Below, one piece after another: positions 8,713 through 17,092 of a stretch of DNA of 64,000 nt. This stretch comes from Opitutaceae bacterium TAV5 (GTDB lineage Bacteria; Verrucomicrobiota; Verrucomicrobiia; Opitutales; Opitutaceae). The notes beneath the pieces were generated by a model. The model searched no databases. It saw nothing but the letters and a program-made list of their open reading frames with translations, and had not been told where the DNA came from. The stretch is taken from positions 5,193,001 to 5,257,000 of the forward strand of contig CP007053.1 of NCBI GenBank assembly GCA_000242935.3, written 5' to 3'. The position numbers were made by a program, and so were the translations under genes. Each line of letters opens with the position of its first letter. Within the stretch, counting starts at the first letter, position 1.

Positions 8713-9816
8713 TCAGATCGAGGTTTGCGGTGCGGGCACGCGGGTGCGGGCGATCAGGCTGCTGGCGTGGCCGTCGCCGTAGGGATCGGTGGAGCGCGGG
8801 AAGGCGTCTTGCGGTGTGACAAACGGAGAGCGCGAAGAGGACAAAGACGAAGAGGCAGGCGGAGAGGATGGCGGTGAGGACGGAGGCGGAGGAGACGCGC
8901 CCCCGCCGGATCGGCCCGCGGCGCTGGCGGACTTTGCCGCGCCCGCGGCGGCCACCGGAGCGGCGGCGCCGGCCGTCTTGATCGTTTTGACCAGGGCAAG
9001 CACCTGCTGGAATTGCCCGATGACCTGCTGCGCGGCGCGTCCGCTGGTCGAGGACAGCGGAAAGCCGGAGCAGAAGAGCATCTGCATGAGGAACGGCGTG
9101 CCCAGCGTGCCGATGATCAGCCAGAGCGCGGCCAGTTGCGCGCCGAGCAGGCTGGCGAACGACGCGGGCGAGAGCGTCCCGGAAGCTACGCCGCCAGCAA
9201 TGGCGAGGTTGTTTACGTAGCTGGTGAGCAGATGAAACGCGACCAGTTCGGTGATGGCGAAGCCGATGGGCCAGGCGAGAATCGCCAGCGTCTGTTGCAG
9301 GTAGCGCGTCGCCATCGAGGAAAGCGAGGGCACCATGTAGAGCGCCAGCGCCACCGGCAGGAACAGAAAGCAGAGCAGTTTTAGAATATACTGGAGCAGC
9401 AGGAGCGGCAGTTGCAGCAGGCTCGCGGTCAGGATGATGAACTTCGCCGCGGCCCAGAGCACGGCCTTGTAGACGGACTCCCCGATCCGCCGCAGGCTGA
9501 ACTCTGTGTCCGTATCCGCCACGCTGTTACGCAGCAGTTCCGACGCGCGCATCGGGTGCTCCGTGTAACCGTCCTGCACGGTGTTGGCGATGCCCCGGAA
9601 AACGGATTCAGTGAACTCGAACCAGTAAGGCAGGGTCGAGATCAGGGCGACGATGACGATGCCGCGCACGAGGGGCCGCGTGAGGCTGTCCTGGTCCGCC
9701 CGGGCGCGGTTGACGTGCAGCATCAGGCCCGCCGTGCAGATGAAAAACAGGATCACCCGCAGCGCCACGGTGAGCGAGAGGATCGTGTCTTTCAGTCCTG
9801 GAACGAAGTTTTCCAT
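8713..9816 (-). CDS. virB6: VirB6/TrbL-like polytopic T4SS membrane protein
   Basis: 367 residues with about six hydrophobic segments, including IILFFICTAG-type helices near residues 18-34, 50-66, 125-175 and 185-260. The tail of about 100 residues is rich in Ala, Gly, Ser and Pro (for example PPPPSSPPSSPPASSSLSSS). The internal stretch PVALALYMVPSLSSMATRYL is typical of TrbL/VirB6 proteins. It should line the inner-membrane DNA path of the T4SS. The low-complexity tail is presumably cytoplasmic or periplasmic and disordered. About 110 bp separate it from the virB5-like gene, the largest gap within the T4SS block; I see no gene there. Confidence 0.8.
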   Translation of the reverse strand: MENFVPGLKDTILSLTVALRVILFFICTAGLMLHVNRARADQDSLTRPLVRGIVIVALISTLPYWFEFTESVFRGIANTVQDGYTEHPMRASELLRNSVADTDTEFSLRRIGESVYKAVLWAAAKFIILTASLLQLPLLLLQYILKLLCFLFLPVALALYMVPSLSSMATRYLQQTLAILAWPIGFAITELVAFHLLTSYVNNLAIAGGVASGTLSPASFASLLGAQLAALWLIIGTLGTPFLMQMLFCSGFPLSSTSGRAAQQVIGQFQQVLALVKTIKTAGAAAPVAAAGAAKSASAAGRSGGGASPPPPSSPPSSPPASSSLSSSRSPFVTPQDAFPRSTDPYGDGHASSLIARTRVPAPQTSI

Positions 9817-9924
9817 GTTTTCGAGTTGCGGGAGGGTTGGTTGCGGGCGCGCGGCAGGCCGTCCGCAGGCGTGAGGTCCGCGGCAAACGGGATGAGGCGG
9901 TCGGGGTGGCTGGCTATTTTCCGG

Positions 9925-10758
9925 TTACTTCCGGGTGTAGGAGGTGGGCGTGAGTTTTATTGACTGCTGCCAGGCGTTCGCAGCGGCGAGGGTCTGGCGT
10001 TCCTCCGCGACCTGCTTTTCTAAAAAATCCTGGGCCTCCATCGCCTGCCGGTTTTCGTTGAGAATCTGCTGGGCGCGGAGCTTGTCGGCCTCGTCGCGGC
10101 GGCGGGCGGAGAGTTCGGCGAGCTGGCCGTTGATCGCGGTCACCTTGACGTTGAGCTTGTCCACCTCGGCCTGGGTTGTGGCCGTGCGAAGCTGCTGCAA
10201 GGTGGCCGCCAGATCGGCCTGCAACTCACCGGAGCGGACATCGAGGGCGGCGCTGACGGACTCGGCCTGCGCGGCCTGCGCCTCGACGGCGGCGAAGCGC
10301 CGGTAGAGCGTCGGGTCGCGGGTGAACGGTGTGCCCAGGGAGGTCCGGTCGTCGAGCGAATCGAACAGCCCGTCGGCGGTGTTTTGCAGGGCGGCCACGG
10401 CATCGGCGAGCCGGCGAATCGCCTGCGCGGTCTCGCCGTAGTGCCGGGCAAGCTCGGTCGCGCCGAGCGAGTCGAGCACGATCCGCGCGCCGGCCACGGT
10501 CGGCTCGCCCATGACCTCGCGGATGCGGCGCTGCTGGGCAAGCTGATCCTCAAGCTGGCGGATCTGTGTATTCAGTTTTTCCAGTTGCTGCGCCCACTGC
10601 GCGATGACCTGCGCGTGGTTGCTGTTCATGCTGCTCTGGATCAGACGGTTGACCACGAGGTTGGAAACGTCGGTCACCGGCCAGGCGGCCGGCAGCGGAG
10701 TCGCCACCACGGCCGCAAGGCCGGCGACGGCGGTTAATTTGAGGAGGCGGAAAATCAT
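9925..10758 (-). CDS. virB5: VirB5/TrbJ-like periplasmic/pilus-tip protein
   Basis: 277 residues with a signal peptide (MIFRLLKLTAVAGLAAVVATPLPA, cleavage after about residue 24). This is followed by a mature protein that is almost all helical, with long Gln/Arg/Ala-rich stretches such as QWAQQLEKLNTQIRQLEDQL and DKLNVKVTAINGQLAELSAR. That layout (signal peptide, VVNRLIQSSMNSNHAQVIAQ, then coiled coil) is the TrbJ/VirB5 pattern. The protein probably sits at the pilus tip or periplasm and helps recipient contact. Its start overlaps the stop of the small lipoprotein gene as ATGA. Confidence 0.8.
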   Translation of the reverse strand: MIFRLLKLTAVAGLAAVVATPLPAAWPVTDVSNLVVNRLIQSSMNSNHAQVIAQWAQQLEKLNTQIRQLEDQLAQQRRIREVMGEPTVAGARIVLDSLGATELARHYGETAQAIRRLADAVAALQNTADGLFDSLDDRTSLGTPFTRDPTLYRRFAAVEAQAAQAESVSAALDVRSGELQADLAATLQQLRTATTQAEVDKLNVKVTAINGQLAELSARRRDEADKLRAQQILNENRQAMEAQDFLEKQVAEERQTLAAANAWQQSIKLTPTSYTRK

Positions 10759-10997
10759 GGTGTGAGCGGGTTGATATTGTCGGGAGGCAGCGTCTGGGCA
10801 GAGGAGGGCTGACGCTGCTGGTTCTGGATGATCCAGTATTGGGATTTTACGGCCTGCCGGTATCCCCGTTCAAAACCGCGGGACTCGGCCTTCTTTTCCC
10901 GCGACGCGGTGGCGCAGCCGGTCACAGCGAGGAGAGAGGCGACGGCGACCAGGAGCGGAAGGAGCGCGCGACTATGCGGCAGTCTTGGTCTGTTCAT
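10755..10997 (-). CDS. Small T4SS lipoprotein (VirB7/TrbH-like by position)
   Basis: 80 residues with a strong signal and lipobox (ALLPLLVAVASLLAVTGCAT; Cys about residue 28). The mature part is short, charged and without motifs, ending in a Pro/Asn-rich tail. It overlaps the 3' end of virB4 by 26 bp and the virB5 start by 4 bp. Small lipoproteins in this position of VirB/Trb operons stabilise the VirB9-VirB10 outer ring (VirB7) or are entry-exclusion proteins (TrbK); the sequence alone does not decide between these. Confidence 0.7.
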   Translation of the reverse strand: MNRPRLPHSRALLPLLVAVASLLAVTGCATASREKKAESRGFERGYRQAVKSQYWIIQNQQRQPSSAQTLPPDNINPLTP

Positions 10998-13593
10998 GGG
11001 AGGAATCGGAGGGAGCCTGGATGTGGCGCAGCGTGCCGCATTGCGGTGGCTGCGAGGTGGGCGTGAAGTAGCACACGGAAGAAAACTTTCCTCCGGGCGG
11101 AAGCTGCTCGGGCAGCGGATACCGCTGGATGGCGTCGAGCGCGGTTTCCGGCAGCACGAGGTCGCCGGCCAGATCCTCCATGTCGCTGCGGTCCGACTGG
11201 CGCATGAGGAAAAATTGCTTCGCGTTGCCGATCACCGCGGGCCGGATGCGCGAGGAGCGGAAGCGGGCGTATTGCTGGACAATGCTGACCGCCCAGCAGT
11301 TGAACTTGCGCAACTGCGCGTAGCTCTCGGCCACAATCTGCTCGCCGCCGGGCACGTCGAGGAAGCGGGACAGCTCTTCAAAGATGATCCGCTTCCGCTG
11401 CACGCGAGGCAGGGCGAGGATGTGCTGGCGGGCGAGCCCGTTGACCAGCAGGCCGATGGCGGCCTTCAGTTCGACGGCCTGCTCGGGAATAAACCCCAAC
11501 TCGAAGTGCGCGACTTTCCGCTGCAAGGAAATCGTCGTTACTCCGTCGAAGAGCCGCCCGTAAACCCCATCAATGCTCCAGGCGCGCAACAGCGTGGCGA
11601 GCCGCCCGATTTCGTTGCGGTCGTGCTCCGGCAGGGCGGCGTAGGTCAGCAGTTCGACCAGCGCGCCATGCGTCGGAAACTCCTCCGGCGTGTAGAACGC
11701 GCAGGCCGTGTGCGCCACGAACCGTTCCGTGGCCGGGTCCTGCGAGAACCGCGTGAGCGTCTCGTCGGAAAGCCCGTCTATAAAAGACAGCGCCTCGTCG
11801 TCGCCCGCCGCCTTCCGGTCGCGCAGGTCGGCAAAGGCATCGAGCGGCGTGCTGCCCACCGGCATTTTTTCGCGCCAGCGATGCACGGCGCAGGCCAGCC
11901 GCAGGACTTCGCCAGCGCGGTCGGGATAACGGCGTTCCCATGACACATACGCATCGCGGTAGAGTTGGTGCAGGTATTGCGTGAGCTGGGCCTGGCGCAG
12001 CGCGAGGATTTCCGGGGAAGCGGCCTCCCCCACCATCCGGGCCAGGAGCGCGACCGCGCTCGACAGGTGCAACTGCGTCAGCGGGAGTTTTTGTGTATCC
12101 AGATAGTTGAGCGTAAGCGGTGAGTCCGGGTGAACCACAACCGGCACCTCGCCCAATTCCTCCGTGAATTTTTTATACGAAAACCCTTCTTCTATGATGA
12201 CGGTGTAGTGGTAATGGGCGCCTGTTTGCAGCAGCAGGTCGCGCATCACCTCCGACTTGCCCGAGCCGGTCATGCCGAGCAGCACGGCGTGCTGCGGCGA
12301 GCCGCCGACGTTGGTGTTTACTCCGACCAGGTTGCCGTGGCTCCCATCGTAAATGGCCTCGGCCCGGTCAAGCGCCCCGGTGAACGTCGCCGACAGCGGC
12401 AGCATATCGGCCAGCCAGGCGTCTTCCGCGTAAAGCTCGCGGTGCCGATACGACGAGTGGGTCCAGCCCGGCCACGACCCGAAGAAAAGCTTCTTCGCAG
12501 TGGTGGGCAGGGCGCATTCAAAATGCTGCGCCCCGTCCATGCCGGCGATGGCGGACTGGATGGCTGCTATTTTTTCCCTCAGCGCATCGCGGGAAGGCGC
12601 CCACGCGCGGATGAGGTAGGTGACGTGAAAGGGTCTGGTAAAGCCGCCGCTCAGGGCCTCGACCTTGCGCTCCTTCTTGCGTAGCGCGACGAGCAGCGAG
12701 GGCCGTGGTTTTGAAGCGTATTCGCCGCGCAGGCGGTCGGCGGCTTTTTCTTCCTTCTGGATTTCCTGCCGGGTCGTGATCGGCACTACGTTGACCGTGA
12801 TCGCGTAGTCCAGAAACGGGAGTCCGGTCAGGTGCGTGACGATGCCCGGCCAAGTCCGCTGCGGCCAGCGCGACAGGGTCAGGATGGCGTGATACTGGCC
12901 ATCGAGGGTGAAGCCGCCGTCCGGCAAGCCCACGCCTTCGCAATGCCAGCAGTTTTCCTGCACGGTCAGGCCGGGGTCCATCGTGCCGGGCACGTCGCCG
13001 CGGTCCGCAACCAAACCGGGGTTGAGGAAGCGCCGCACGAAGGCCGCGTGCGCCGCGTCGTCCATCGGGGTGACTGTGGTTTCGCCGGCCCACAGGCCGC
13101 GCACGGTGCTGGCGAACTCGTCGAACTGTCCTTTGATCTGGTCGAGCACGTGGCGGTATTGCGCGCGCAGACCCCGACGGGTTTTGATATTGCCCGAGTA
13201 ACGGGTGATTTCCGTGGAGAGGAACAGGGCCAGGCGCTCGCGGCGCAGCTCGCGGTCCTGCATCCGCTGCCAGTAGCGCGAAAACCGCTCGTTGCGAATC
13301 CTGCGGATGACCGGATCGGTGACGATCTGCGTGTGCTCGTGGTAGCGGAGTAGTTCGGTGCGGTAGTCCGAATCGCACGACCACTGGAATTGCAATCTCC
13401 GGCCCGGCGTCGCCAGCGCGAGCAACGACCGCACTTTTGATTGAAAATCGTTGAGCCGGGCAAAACCCGCGCCGCGCAGGTCGGGCGTCTCCAGGAAAAA
13501 ACCGCGGGCGGCGATAGCCCCGCGCTCGGGCGCGCCGTAGAGGATCAGGTCGTCGCAGAAGACGCCGTTGGGAGCGTGCGCGTGCGGTTTCAT
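10972..13593 (-). CDS. virB4: VirB4/TrbE-family T4SS ATPase
   Basis: 873 residues from the ATG at complement 13591-13593 (MKPHAHAPNGVFCDDLILYG), which overlaps the virB3-like stop as ATGA. The open frame continues further upstream but that part lies inside virB3/virB2. The N-terminal half is the CagE/TrbE/VirB domain (GIVTHLTGLPFLDYAITVNV region). The C-terminal half carries Walker A GMTGSGKSE at about residues 436-444, and later RKRIIFEELSRFLDVPGGEQ (Walker B) with the downstream FNCWAVSIVQQYARF motif. It energises pilus biogenesis and substrate transfer at the inner membrane. Full family length, no damage seen. Confidence 0.95.
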   Translation of the reverse strand: MKPHAHAPNGVFCDDLILYGAPERGAIAARGFFLETPDLRGAGFARLNDFQSKVRSLLALATPGRRLQFQWSCDSDYRTELLRYHEHTQIVTDPVIRRIRNERFSRYWQRMQDRELRRERLALFLSTEITRYSGNIKTRRGLRAQYRHVLDQIKGQFDEFASTVRGLWAGETTVTPMDDAAHAAFVRRFLNPGLVADRGDVPGTMDPGLTVQENCWHCEGVGLPDGGFTLDGQYHAILTLSRWPQRTWPGIVTHLTGLPFLDYAITVNVVPITTRQEIQKEEKAADRLRGEYASKPRPSLLVALRKKERKVEALSGGFTRPFHVTYLIRAWAPSRDALREKIAAIQSAIAGMDGAQHFECALPTTAKKLFFGSWPGWTHSSYRHRELYAEDAWLADMLPLSATFTGALDRAEAIYDGSHGNLVGVNTNVGGSPQHAVLLGMTGSGKSEVMRDLLLQTGAHYHYTVIIEEGFSYKKFTEELGEVPVVVHPDSPLTLNYLDTQKLPLTQLHLSSAVALLARMVGEAASPEILALRQAQLTQYLHQLYRDAYVSWERRYPDRAGEVLRLACAVHRWREKMPVGSTPLDAFADLRDRKAAGDDEALSFIDGLSDETLTRFSQDPATERFVAHTACAFYTPEEFPTHGALVELLTYAALPEHDRNEIGRLATLLRAWSIDGVYGRLFDGVTTISLQRKVAHFELGFIPEQAVELKAAIGLLVNGLARQHILALPRVQRKRIIFEELSRFLDVPGGEQIVAESYAQLRKFNCWAVSIVQQYARFRSSRIRPAVIGNAKQFFLMRQSDRSDMEDLAGDLVLPETALDAIQRYPLPEQLPPGGKFSSVCYFTPTSQPPQCGTLRHIQAPSDSSHEQTKTAA

Positions 13594-13931
13594 GTGTTTG
13601 CCACCTCCGTGTCGGTCAGGTTTTGCTGTTCGGCCGGGTTGAGCGTAAAATGCCCGCCGCCGAGCCACTGCTCGATCCGGTCGCGGTCGTAGCCGGCCGG
13701 TTTGTTGTGCTTGAGCAGGAGCGCCCAACCGAGGATCGCCGCGAGCGGGAGCGCCCCGGCGACTCCGGCGATGAACCAGCCGGTTCCTGCGAGCAGGCCG
13801 AGCACGGCGGCCAGTCCGAGGGAACCGATGGCACCGAGGACAACCGGCAGGTAGAGGTTGCCGTCGAGGCCGAACACCTGGCCGGCGGAATCGTCGGCCG
13901 AGTTGGTGTCGGTGAAGCGCAGTTCGTTCAT
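13590..13931 (-). CDS. virB3: VirB3/TrbD-like T4SS membrane protein
   Basis: 113 residues with two adjacent hydrophobic segments (~28-62: LYLPVVLGAIGSLGLAAVLG and TGWFIAGVAGALPLAAILGW) between a polar N-terminus and a polar C-terminus ending in a TEVANT tail. A small two-helix membrane protein between VirB2 and VirB4 homologues, with its stop overlapping the virB4 start as ATGA, fits VirB3/TrbD/TraL-type proteins. Direct sequence identity is weak; the call rests mainly on size, topology and position. Confidence 0.75.
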   Translation of the reverse strand: MNELRFTDTNSADDSAGQVFGLDGNLYLPVVLGAIGSLGLAAVLGLLAGTGWFIAGVAGALPLAAILGWALLLKHNKPAGYDRDRIEQWLGGGHFTLNPAEQQNLTDTEVANT

Positions 13932-13979
13932 CGTCGGAGTGAGGGTTTAAGGTGCGGGTGCGAGGATCGTCGGCGGGGG

Positions 13980-14291
13980 TCAGAAGCTCGGCGTGAGGAC
14001 GGCGTCCTGCATGCCGAAGATGGCGAAAAGGGCGCCCATGATCGTGGCGGCAGCGGCGATGATGATGCCGGCGACGACGCCGCTCTTGCCGTCCGGGTCG
14101 CCCTTGGAAATGGCGTTCGCGCCGGACCAGATTTTCAGGACGCCCCAGAAGAAGCCGACCATGAAGAGCAGCGCGAGGGCGTAGCCAAAACCGTCCCGGA
14201 CCGTCTGGAGCTGCGCCAGCGGATACACCGGGGCTTGCAGCGAAAACAGGGTGGCCGCAGGAGCGGCGGCGATGGGTGGCAGTGTTTTCAT
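13980..14291 (-). CDS. virB2: VirB2/TrbC-like T4SS pilin
   Basis: 103 residues, first gene of the 14-kb minus-strand run. Two hydrophobic helices (GFGYALALLFMVGFFWGVLK and SGVVAGIIIAAAATIMGALF) joined by a short polar loop with Gly/Lys/Asp (KGDPDGKS) match VirB2/TrbC-type pilins, though no long cleavable signal is obvious. Such proteins assemble the conjugative pilus. No Shine-Dalgarno sequence precedes the ATG. The putative regulatory motif at 14330-14344 lies about 40 bp upstream. Its stop is 48 bp before the virB3 start. Confidence 0.75.
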   Translation of the reverse strand: MKTLPPIAAAPAATLFSLQAPVYPLAQLQTVRDGFGYALALLFMVGFFWGVLKIWSGANAISKGDPDGKSGVVAGIIIAAAATIMGALFAIFGMQDAVLTPSF

Positions 14292-14329
14292 CGATGCACA
14301 CTCACATACGAAAAAACTCGACTTGTCAA

Positions 14330-14344
14330 CAAAAACGTAGTCAA
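14330..14344 (-). promoter_or_regulatory. TTGACTACG motif upstream of the T4SS operon (shared with mobilisation genes)
   Basis: On the minus strand this reads TTGACTACGTTTTTG. The near-identical TTGACTACGATTTTG occurs at 49261-49275, upstream of the coupling-protein operon, and TTGACTACGAAAAG occurs at 49740-49753, directly upstream of the relaxase. A second TTGACA lies 3 bp further downstream (complement of about 14324-14329). It could be a -35 element or an operator for a conjugation regulator; no convincing -10 is visible. It also sits in front of the divergent ORFs at 14355/14467. Confidence 0.5.
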
Positions 14345-14354
14345 ATCATCAAAG

Positions 14355-14549
14355 ATGAAAATAAAAATTCCTCTTCCATCCGTGGGCAGGCGCACCTCCT
14401 GGCCGCTCCATCCCGTCGATCTGGACATCCTGCGCATCGCCCGCTCCGGGCTGCCGCTTCGGCAGTATGTCGAAAATCATCCCTGCGGACGAAATGATGC
14501 GTCCGGAAAAACAATGGGGAAACCGTCGCGCCATGCCGCACTCGCCTGA
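14355..14549 (+). CDS. Possible small ORF overlapping the AAA+ gene start
   Basis: A 64-codon ORF (MKIKIPLPSVGRRTSWPLHP...) begins 11 bp after the shared regulatory motif and overlaps the AAA+ ORF start at 14467 in another frame. It is rich in basic residues and has no motif I recognise. It may be a leader whose translation couples to the AAA+ gene, which has no Shine-Dalgarno sequence of its own, or it may be a chance frame. Low confidence. Confidence 0.3.
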   Translation: MKIKIPLPSVGRRTSWPLHPVDLDILRIARSGLPLRQYVENHPCGRNDASGKTMGKPSRHAALA

Positions 14550-15438
14550 ACTGCTCGGGCGGATGCGAAACCTGGATGCCCATCTTTTCCGGAACATCCG
14601 GGGACAGGACCGCGTGATTGCGCGGGTCGCCCCCGCCCTTGTGCGCGGGGAACTCGGGCTGTCCGATCCGTCCCGCCCGCGGGCCTCGTTCCTCTTTGTC
14701 GGCCCGACCGGCACGGGCAAGTCCGAGCTGGCGTCGGTGTTTTCCGGATACCTTTTCGGGCCGGACCACCTGATGCCTTTCGACATGTCGGAATACCAGA
14801 ACAAGGAGTCGGTCGAAAAGATGCTCGGTGCGGACCGCTCTGACGTTGGGCTGCTGGGCAAGGCGCTGTCCGCGCATGGCCGGGGCACACTCCTCTTCGA
14901 TGAGATGGAAAAGGCGCACCCGGAGGTGCTGGACCTTTTTTTGCAGATCCTCTGGCATGGACGGATCACGGTGGCGACCGGACGGACTTTTTTGCTGAAC
15001 GATTATTACGTGGTCTTCACGTCCAACATCGGCGCGGCAGACGCGATGCGGATGGAGCGTTCCAGCGCGGCCACCGTGGAGGAGTCGGTGCAGCGCCGCG
15101 TGCGCCAGCGGCTGCGCCCGGAACTGGTCGGACGCATCGACGAGATCGCGGTGTTTTCCCGGCTGAGTCCCGACGTGCAGCGGGAAATCTGCTCTCTCCT
15201 CATCGACCGGGAAATCACCCGGCTCCGGCAAAACGGAGGGTATCAGTTGGAGATTGGCGAAGGCGTCATGGAATTTTTGCTCCGCGAGGGCTACGATCCC
15301 CACTACGGAGCCCGGCCCATGCAGCGCGCGGTCTCGCGCCACATTCAGGATGCCGTCGTGCGCGCGCTCTTCGGGCGCGGCACCGCCCACGGGCGAATTG
15401 TCGTGGACGGACGCAAGCTATGCATCGCCGGAGAGTGA
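14467..15438 (+). CDS. Solitary ClpA/ClpB D2-like AAA+ ATPase
   Basis: 323 residues. Walker A GPTGTGKSE at ~79-87, Walker B TLLFDEMEKAH near 140-150, sensor-1 VVFTSNIGAA, arginine-finger region (RLRPELVGRIDEI) and sensor-2 DPHYGARPMQRAVSRHIQDA match the second AAA+ module plus the C-terminal small domain of Clp/Hsp100 proteins. The N-domain, D1 module and middle domain of full-length Clp proteins (750-850 residues) are absent, so this is a one-ring unfoldase or remodeller. No ClpP-binding loop is obvious. It is transcribed away from virB2 across the shared motif, which suggests a role in the transfer machinery, perhaps remodelling the relaxosome or T4SS; that role is inference. Confidence 0.85.
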   Translation: MSKIIPADEMMRPEKQWGNRRAMPHSPELLGRMRNLDAHLFRNIRGQDRVIARVAPALVRGELGLSDPSRPRASFLFVGPTGTGKSELASVFSGYLFGPDHLMPFDMSEYQNKESVEKMLGADRSDVGLLGKALSAHGRGTLLFDEMEKAHPEVLDLFLQILWHGRITVATGRTFLLNDYYVVFTSNIGAADAMRMERSSAATVEESVQRRVRQRLRPELVGRIDEIAVFSRLSPDVQREICSLLIDREITRLRQNGGYQLEIGEGVMEFLLREGYDPHYGARPMQRAVSRHIQDAVVRALFGRGTAHGRIVVDGRKLCIAGE

Positions 15439-15511
15439 GCGATGGAGAAGGAAGAGGGATTTCCTGCGAAAACCGACTGTTTATCCCTCTCGTTATCTCC
15501 GTTTGATGTTT

Positions 15512-16879
15512 CTATGGTTGCGAGCCGGTCCAGTAGTATTTGCGCTGCGGGTCGCGGGTGTTTATGCCGACGGCGGACACGAGGCCCTGATCCCCGAGAC
15601 GGGCGAGGCGGGTGCGCATGGCACGGGGCGTGAGGCCCACGGCGGCGGCCAGTTGGGCGGTGGAGAGACCGGTATCCGAGGCGGCGGCCAGAAGATCGCG
15701 AATCTGCGTATCCACCGGATCGAGAATGGCCGCGCGGTCCGCAATCAGCCGGAGGGTGGCACGAAAACGGAAACCGTGCTCTTCGAGCATGGGCGGCGGA
15801 AGGCCGGCGGCGGCGCAGGCGGCGGTGGCTCGCTGAATGCCACTGCCCCACTGCTCGATGTAGCCAATCTCCTTGAACACGCGTCCGATGACGCGGTTTC
15901 TCAGGCGGGAAACGCCTTGGCGAATGTCGTCGAGGGTGAGCCCTGCCAGGAGGATGCCGGGGTTTTCGATTTCGAGCCGGTTGGAAAAGAGCGCCACGCG
16001 GATGGGCGCGCCGGTCTGCGAGTAGTCGGCATGGACAACGGCGTTGACGAGGAGTTCACGAGCGGCCGGCAGAGGAAGTCCGGGCATCTTCTGGTTTTTC
16101 AAGCCGGGGATCAGGATGCGATTCGCGGTATGGCGTTCGATGAACTGGTAGGCGGCTTCAAGCGCCTGGACAAGGGATCCCCTGCATTCGGTGGTATCGT
16201 CGAGGTGGGTTTTGTCTTCACCTCGGAATCGCCCGCATTGAATCCATGCGTCGGGGAAGCGGGCAGAGGCATCACGTCCGGCAAGAAGCAGACCGCCTAC
16301 CGTGGGCACGAGGCGTCGGCCATGGGGCGCAAGAAACCGGAGTGTTTGCAGATCGGAGGATTTGAGCGGAGGGCGCGAGGGGAACAACTCGGAAGCCACT
16401 CGGAAGTCGAGCGCTTCCGAGTCGAGTTCCGGCAGGAGGGATTCATCGAAAGTCTCGTTTGTCGCCATGCGGGCAAGCTCCTGCCGCAAGGCAGGGTCGG
16501 CACGGCGATTGGTGGAACCGAGACGCACAAAGGTGCCCTCTTCAGGACCGAGCTTGCGAAAGTGATGCGGCCGGTTGGAACTGGGGAAAACCTCCACGAT
16601 GAGAACCTGCGCGTCGCGCCAGGCAACTATGTCAATGGTCGGCACCAGCCGGGGCACGATGAGATCGGCAATCAGGTTGGCCAGGCGCTCTTCCTCGGCG
16701 AGGGGATCGGCCAGGCTGCAAACGCGTTTGGAACCATCCTCCACGCCGATAACGACCCTGCCGCCAGAGGTATTGGCAAAGGCAACGAGCGTGCGAAGAA
16801 CGTTCTCCGGTGAGGACAAGTCTCGCTTAAACTCCAAGGTTTTGCCCTCGTTTTGGCAAAGAAGGTCAGGAAGATTCAT
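15512..16879 (-). CDS. AlbA_2/Schlafen-like ATP-binding transcriptional regulator
   Basis: 455 residues. The N-terminus (LLCQNEGKTLEFKRDLSSPE, then AFANTSGGRVVIGVEDG at ~33-49) is the AlbA_2/Schlafen DNA-binding domain. The middle (ARELLVNAVVHADYS at about 270, then IENPGILLAGLTLDDIRQG and RNRVIGRVFKEIGYIEQWGSG) is the HATPase_c_4/RecG-related C-terminal domain. A winged helix (LSTAQLAAAVGLTPRAMRTR) closes the protein. Such proteins are common regulators on mobile DNA. A palindrome at 16892-16928 lies just upstream of the start and is a candidate autoregulatory operator. It is transcribed toward the AAA+ gene, convergent with it. Confidence 0.88.
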   Translation of the reverse strand: MNLPDLLCQNEGKTLEFKRDLSSPENVLRTLVAFANTSGGRVVIGVEDGSKRVCSLADPLAEEERLANLIADLIVPRLVPTIDIVAWRDAQVLIVEVFPSSNRPHHFRKLGPEEGTFVRLGSTNRRADPALRQELARMATNETFDESLLPELDSEALDFRVASELFPSRPPLKSSDLQTLRFLAPHGRRLVPTVGGLLLAGRDASARFPDAWIQCGRFRGEDKTHLDDTTECRGSLVQALEAAYQFIERHTANRILIPGLKNQKMPGLPLPAARELLVNAVVHADYSQTGAPIRVALFSNRLEIENPGILLAGLTLDDIRQGVSRLRNRVIGRVFKEIGYIEQWGSGIQRATAACAAAGLPPPMLEEHGFRFRATLRLIADRAAILDPVDTQIRDLLAAASDTGLSTAQLAAAVGLTPRAMRTRLARLGDQGLVSAVGINTRDPQRKYYWTGSQP

Positions 16880-16881
16880 TG

Positions 16882-16928
16882 CTAGGAAATAAACTAGGAA
16901 GCAACTGAGGCGTCAAGCCTTCCTAGTT
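16882..16928. promoter_or_regulatory. Palindromic operator candidate upstream of the AlbA_2 gene
   Basis: A perfect 10-bp inverted repeat, AACTAGGAAG (16892-16901) and CTTCCTAGTT (16919-16928), with a 17-bp spacer. An extra half-site CTAGGAA lies at 16882-16888, three bases from the start codon of the AlbA_2 regulator (start 16879). The position overlapping the expected promoter/5' leader suggests autoregulation. Confidence 0.5.
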
Positions 16929-17092
16929 CGAGCAGATTGCCCTTGGATTCATAGCTTCTGTGAGGCTTTTCTGATAAGAATTCATACAAATTCCGGTCGA
17001 TTGAAAAAATACAGCGAGATTTTGTATTTTTACCGGCGTCGAATAGCAGAGCCCTGTGCGGAGGTCGGGAGTGGACCTGAGTGCGAGGTTGA

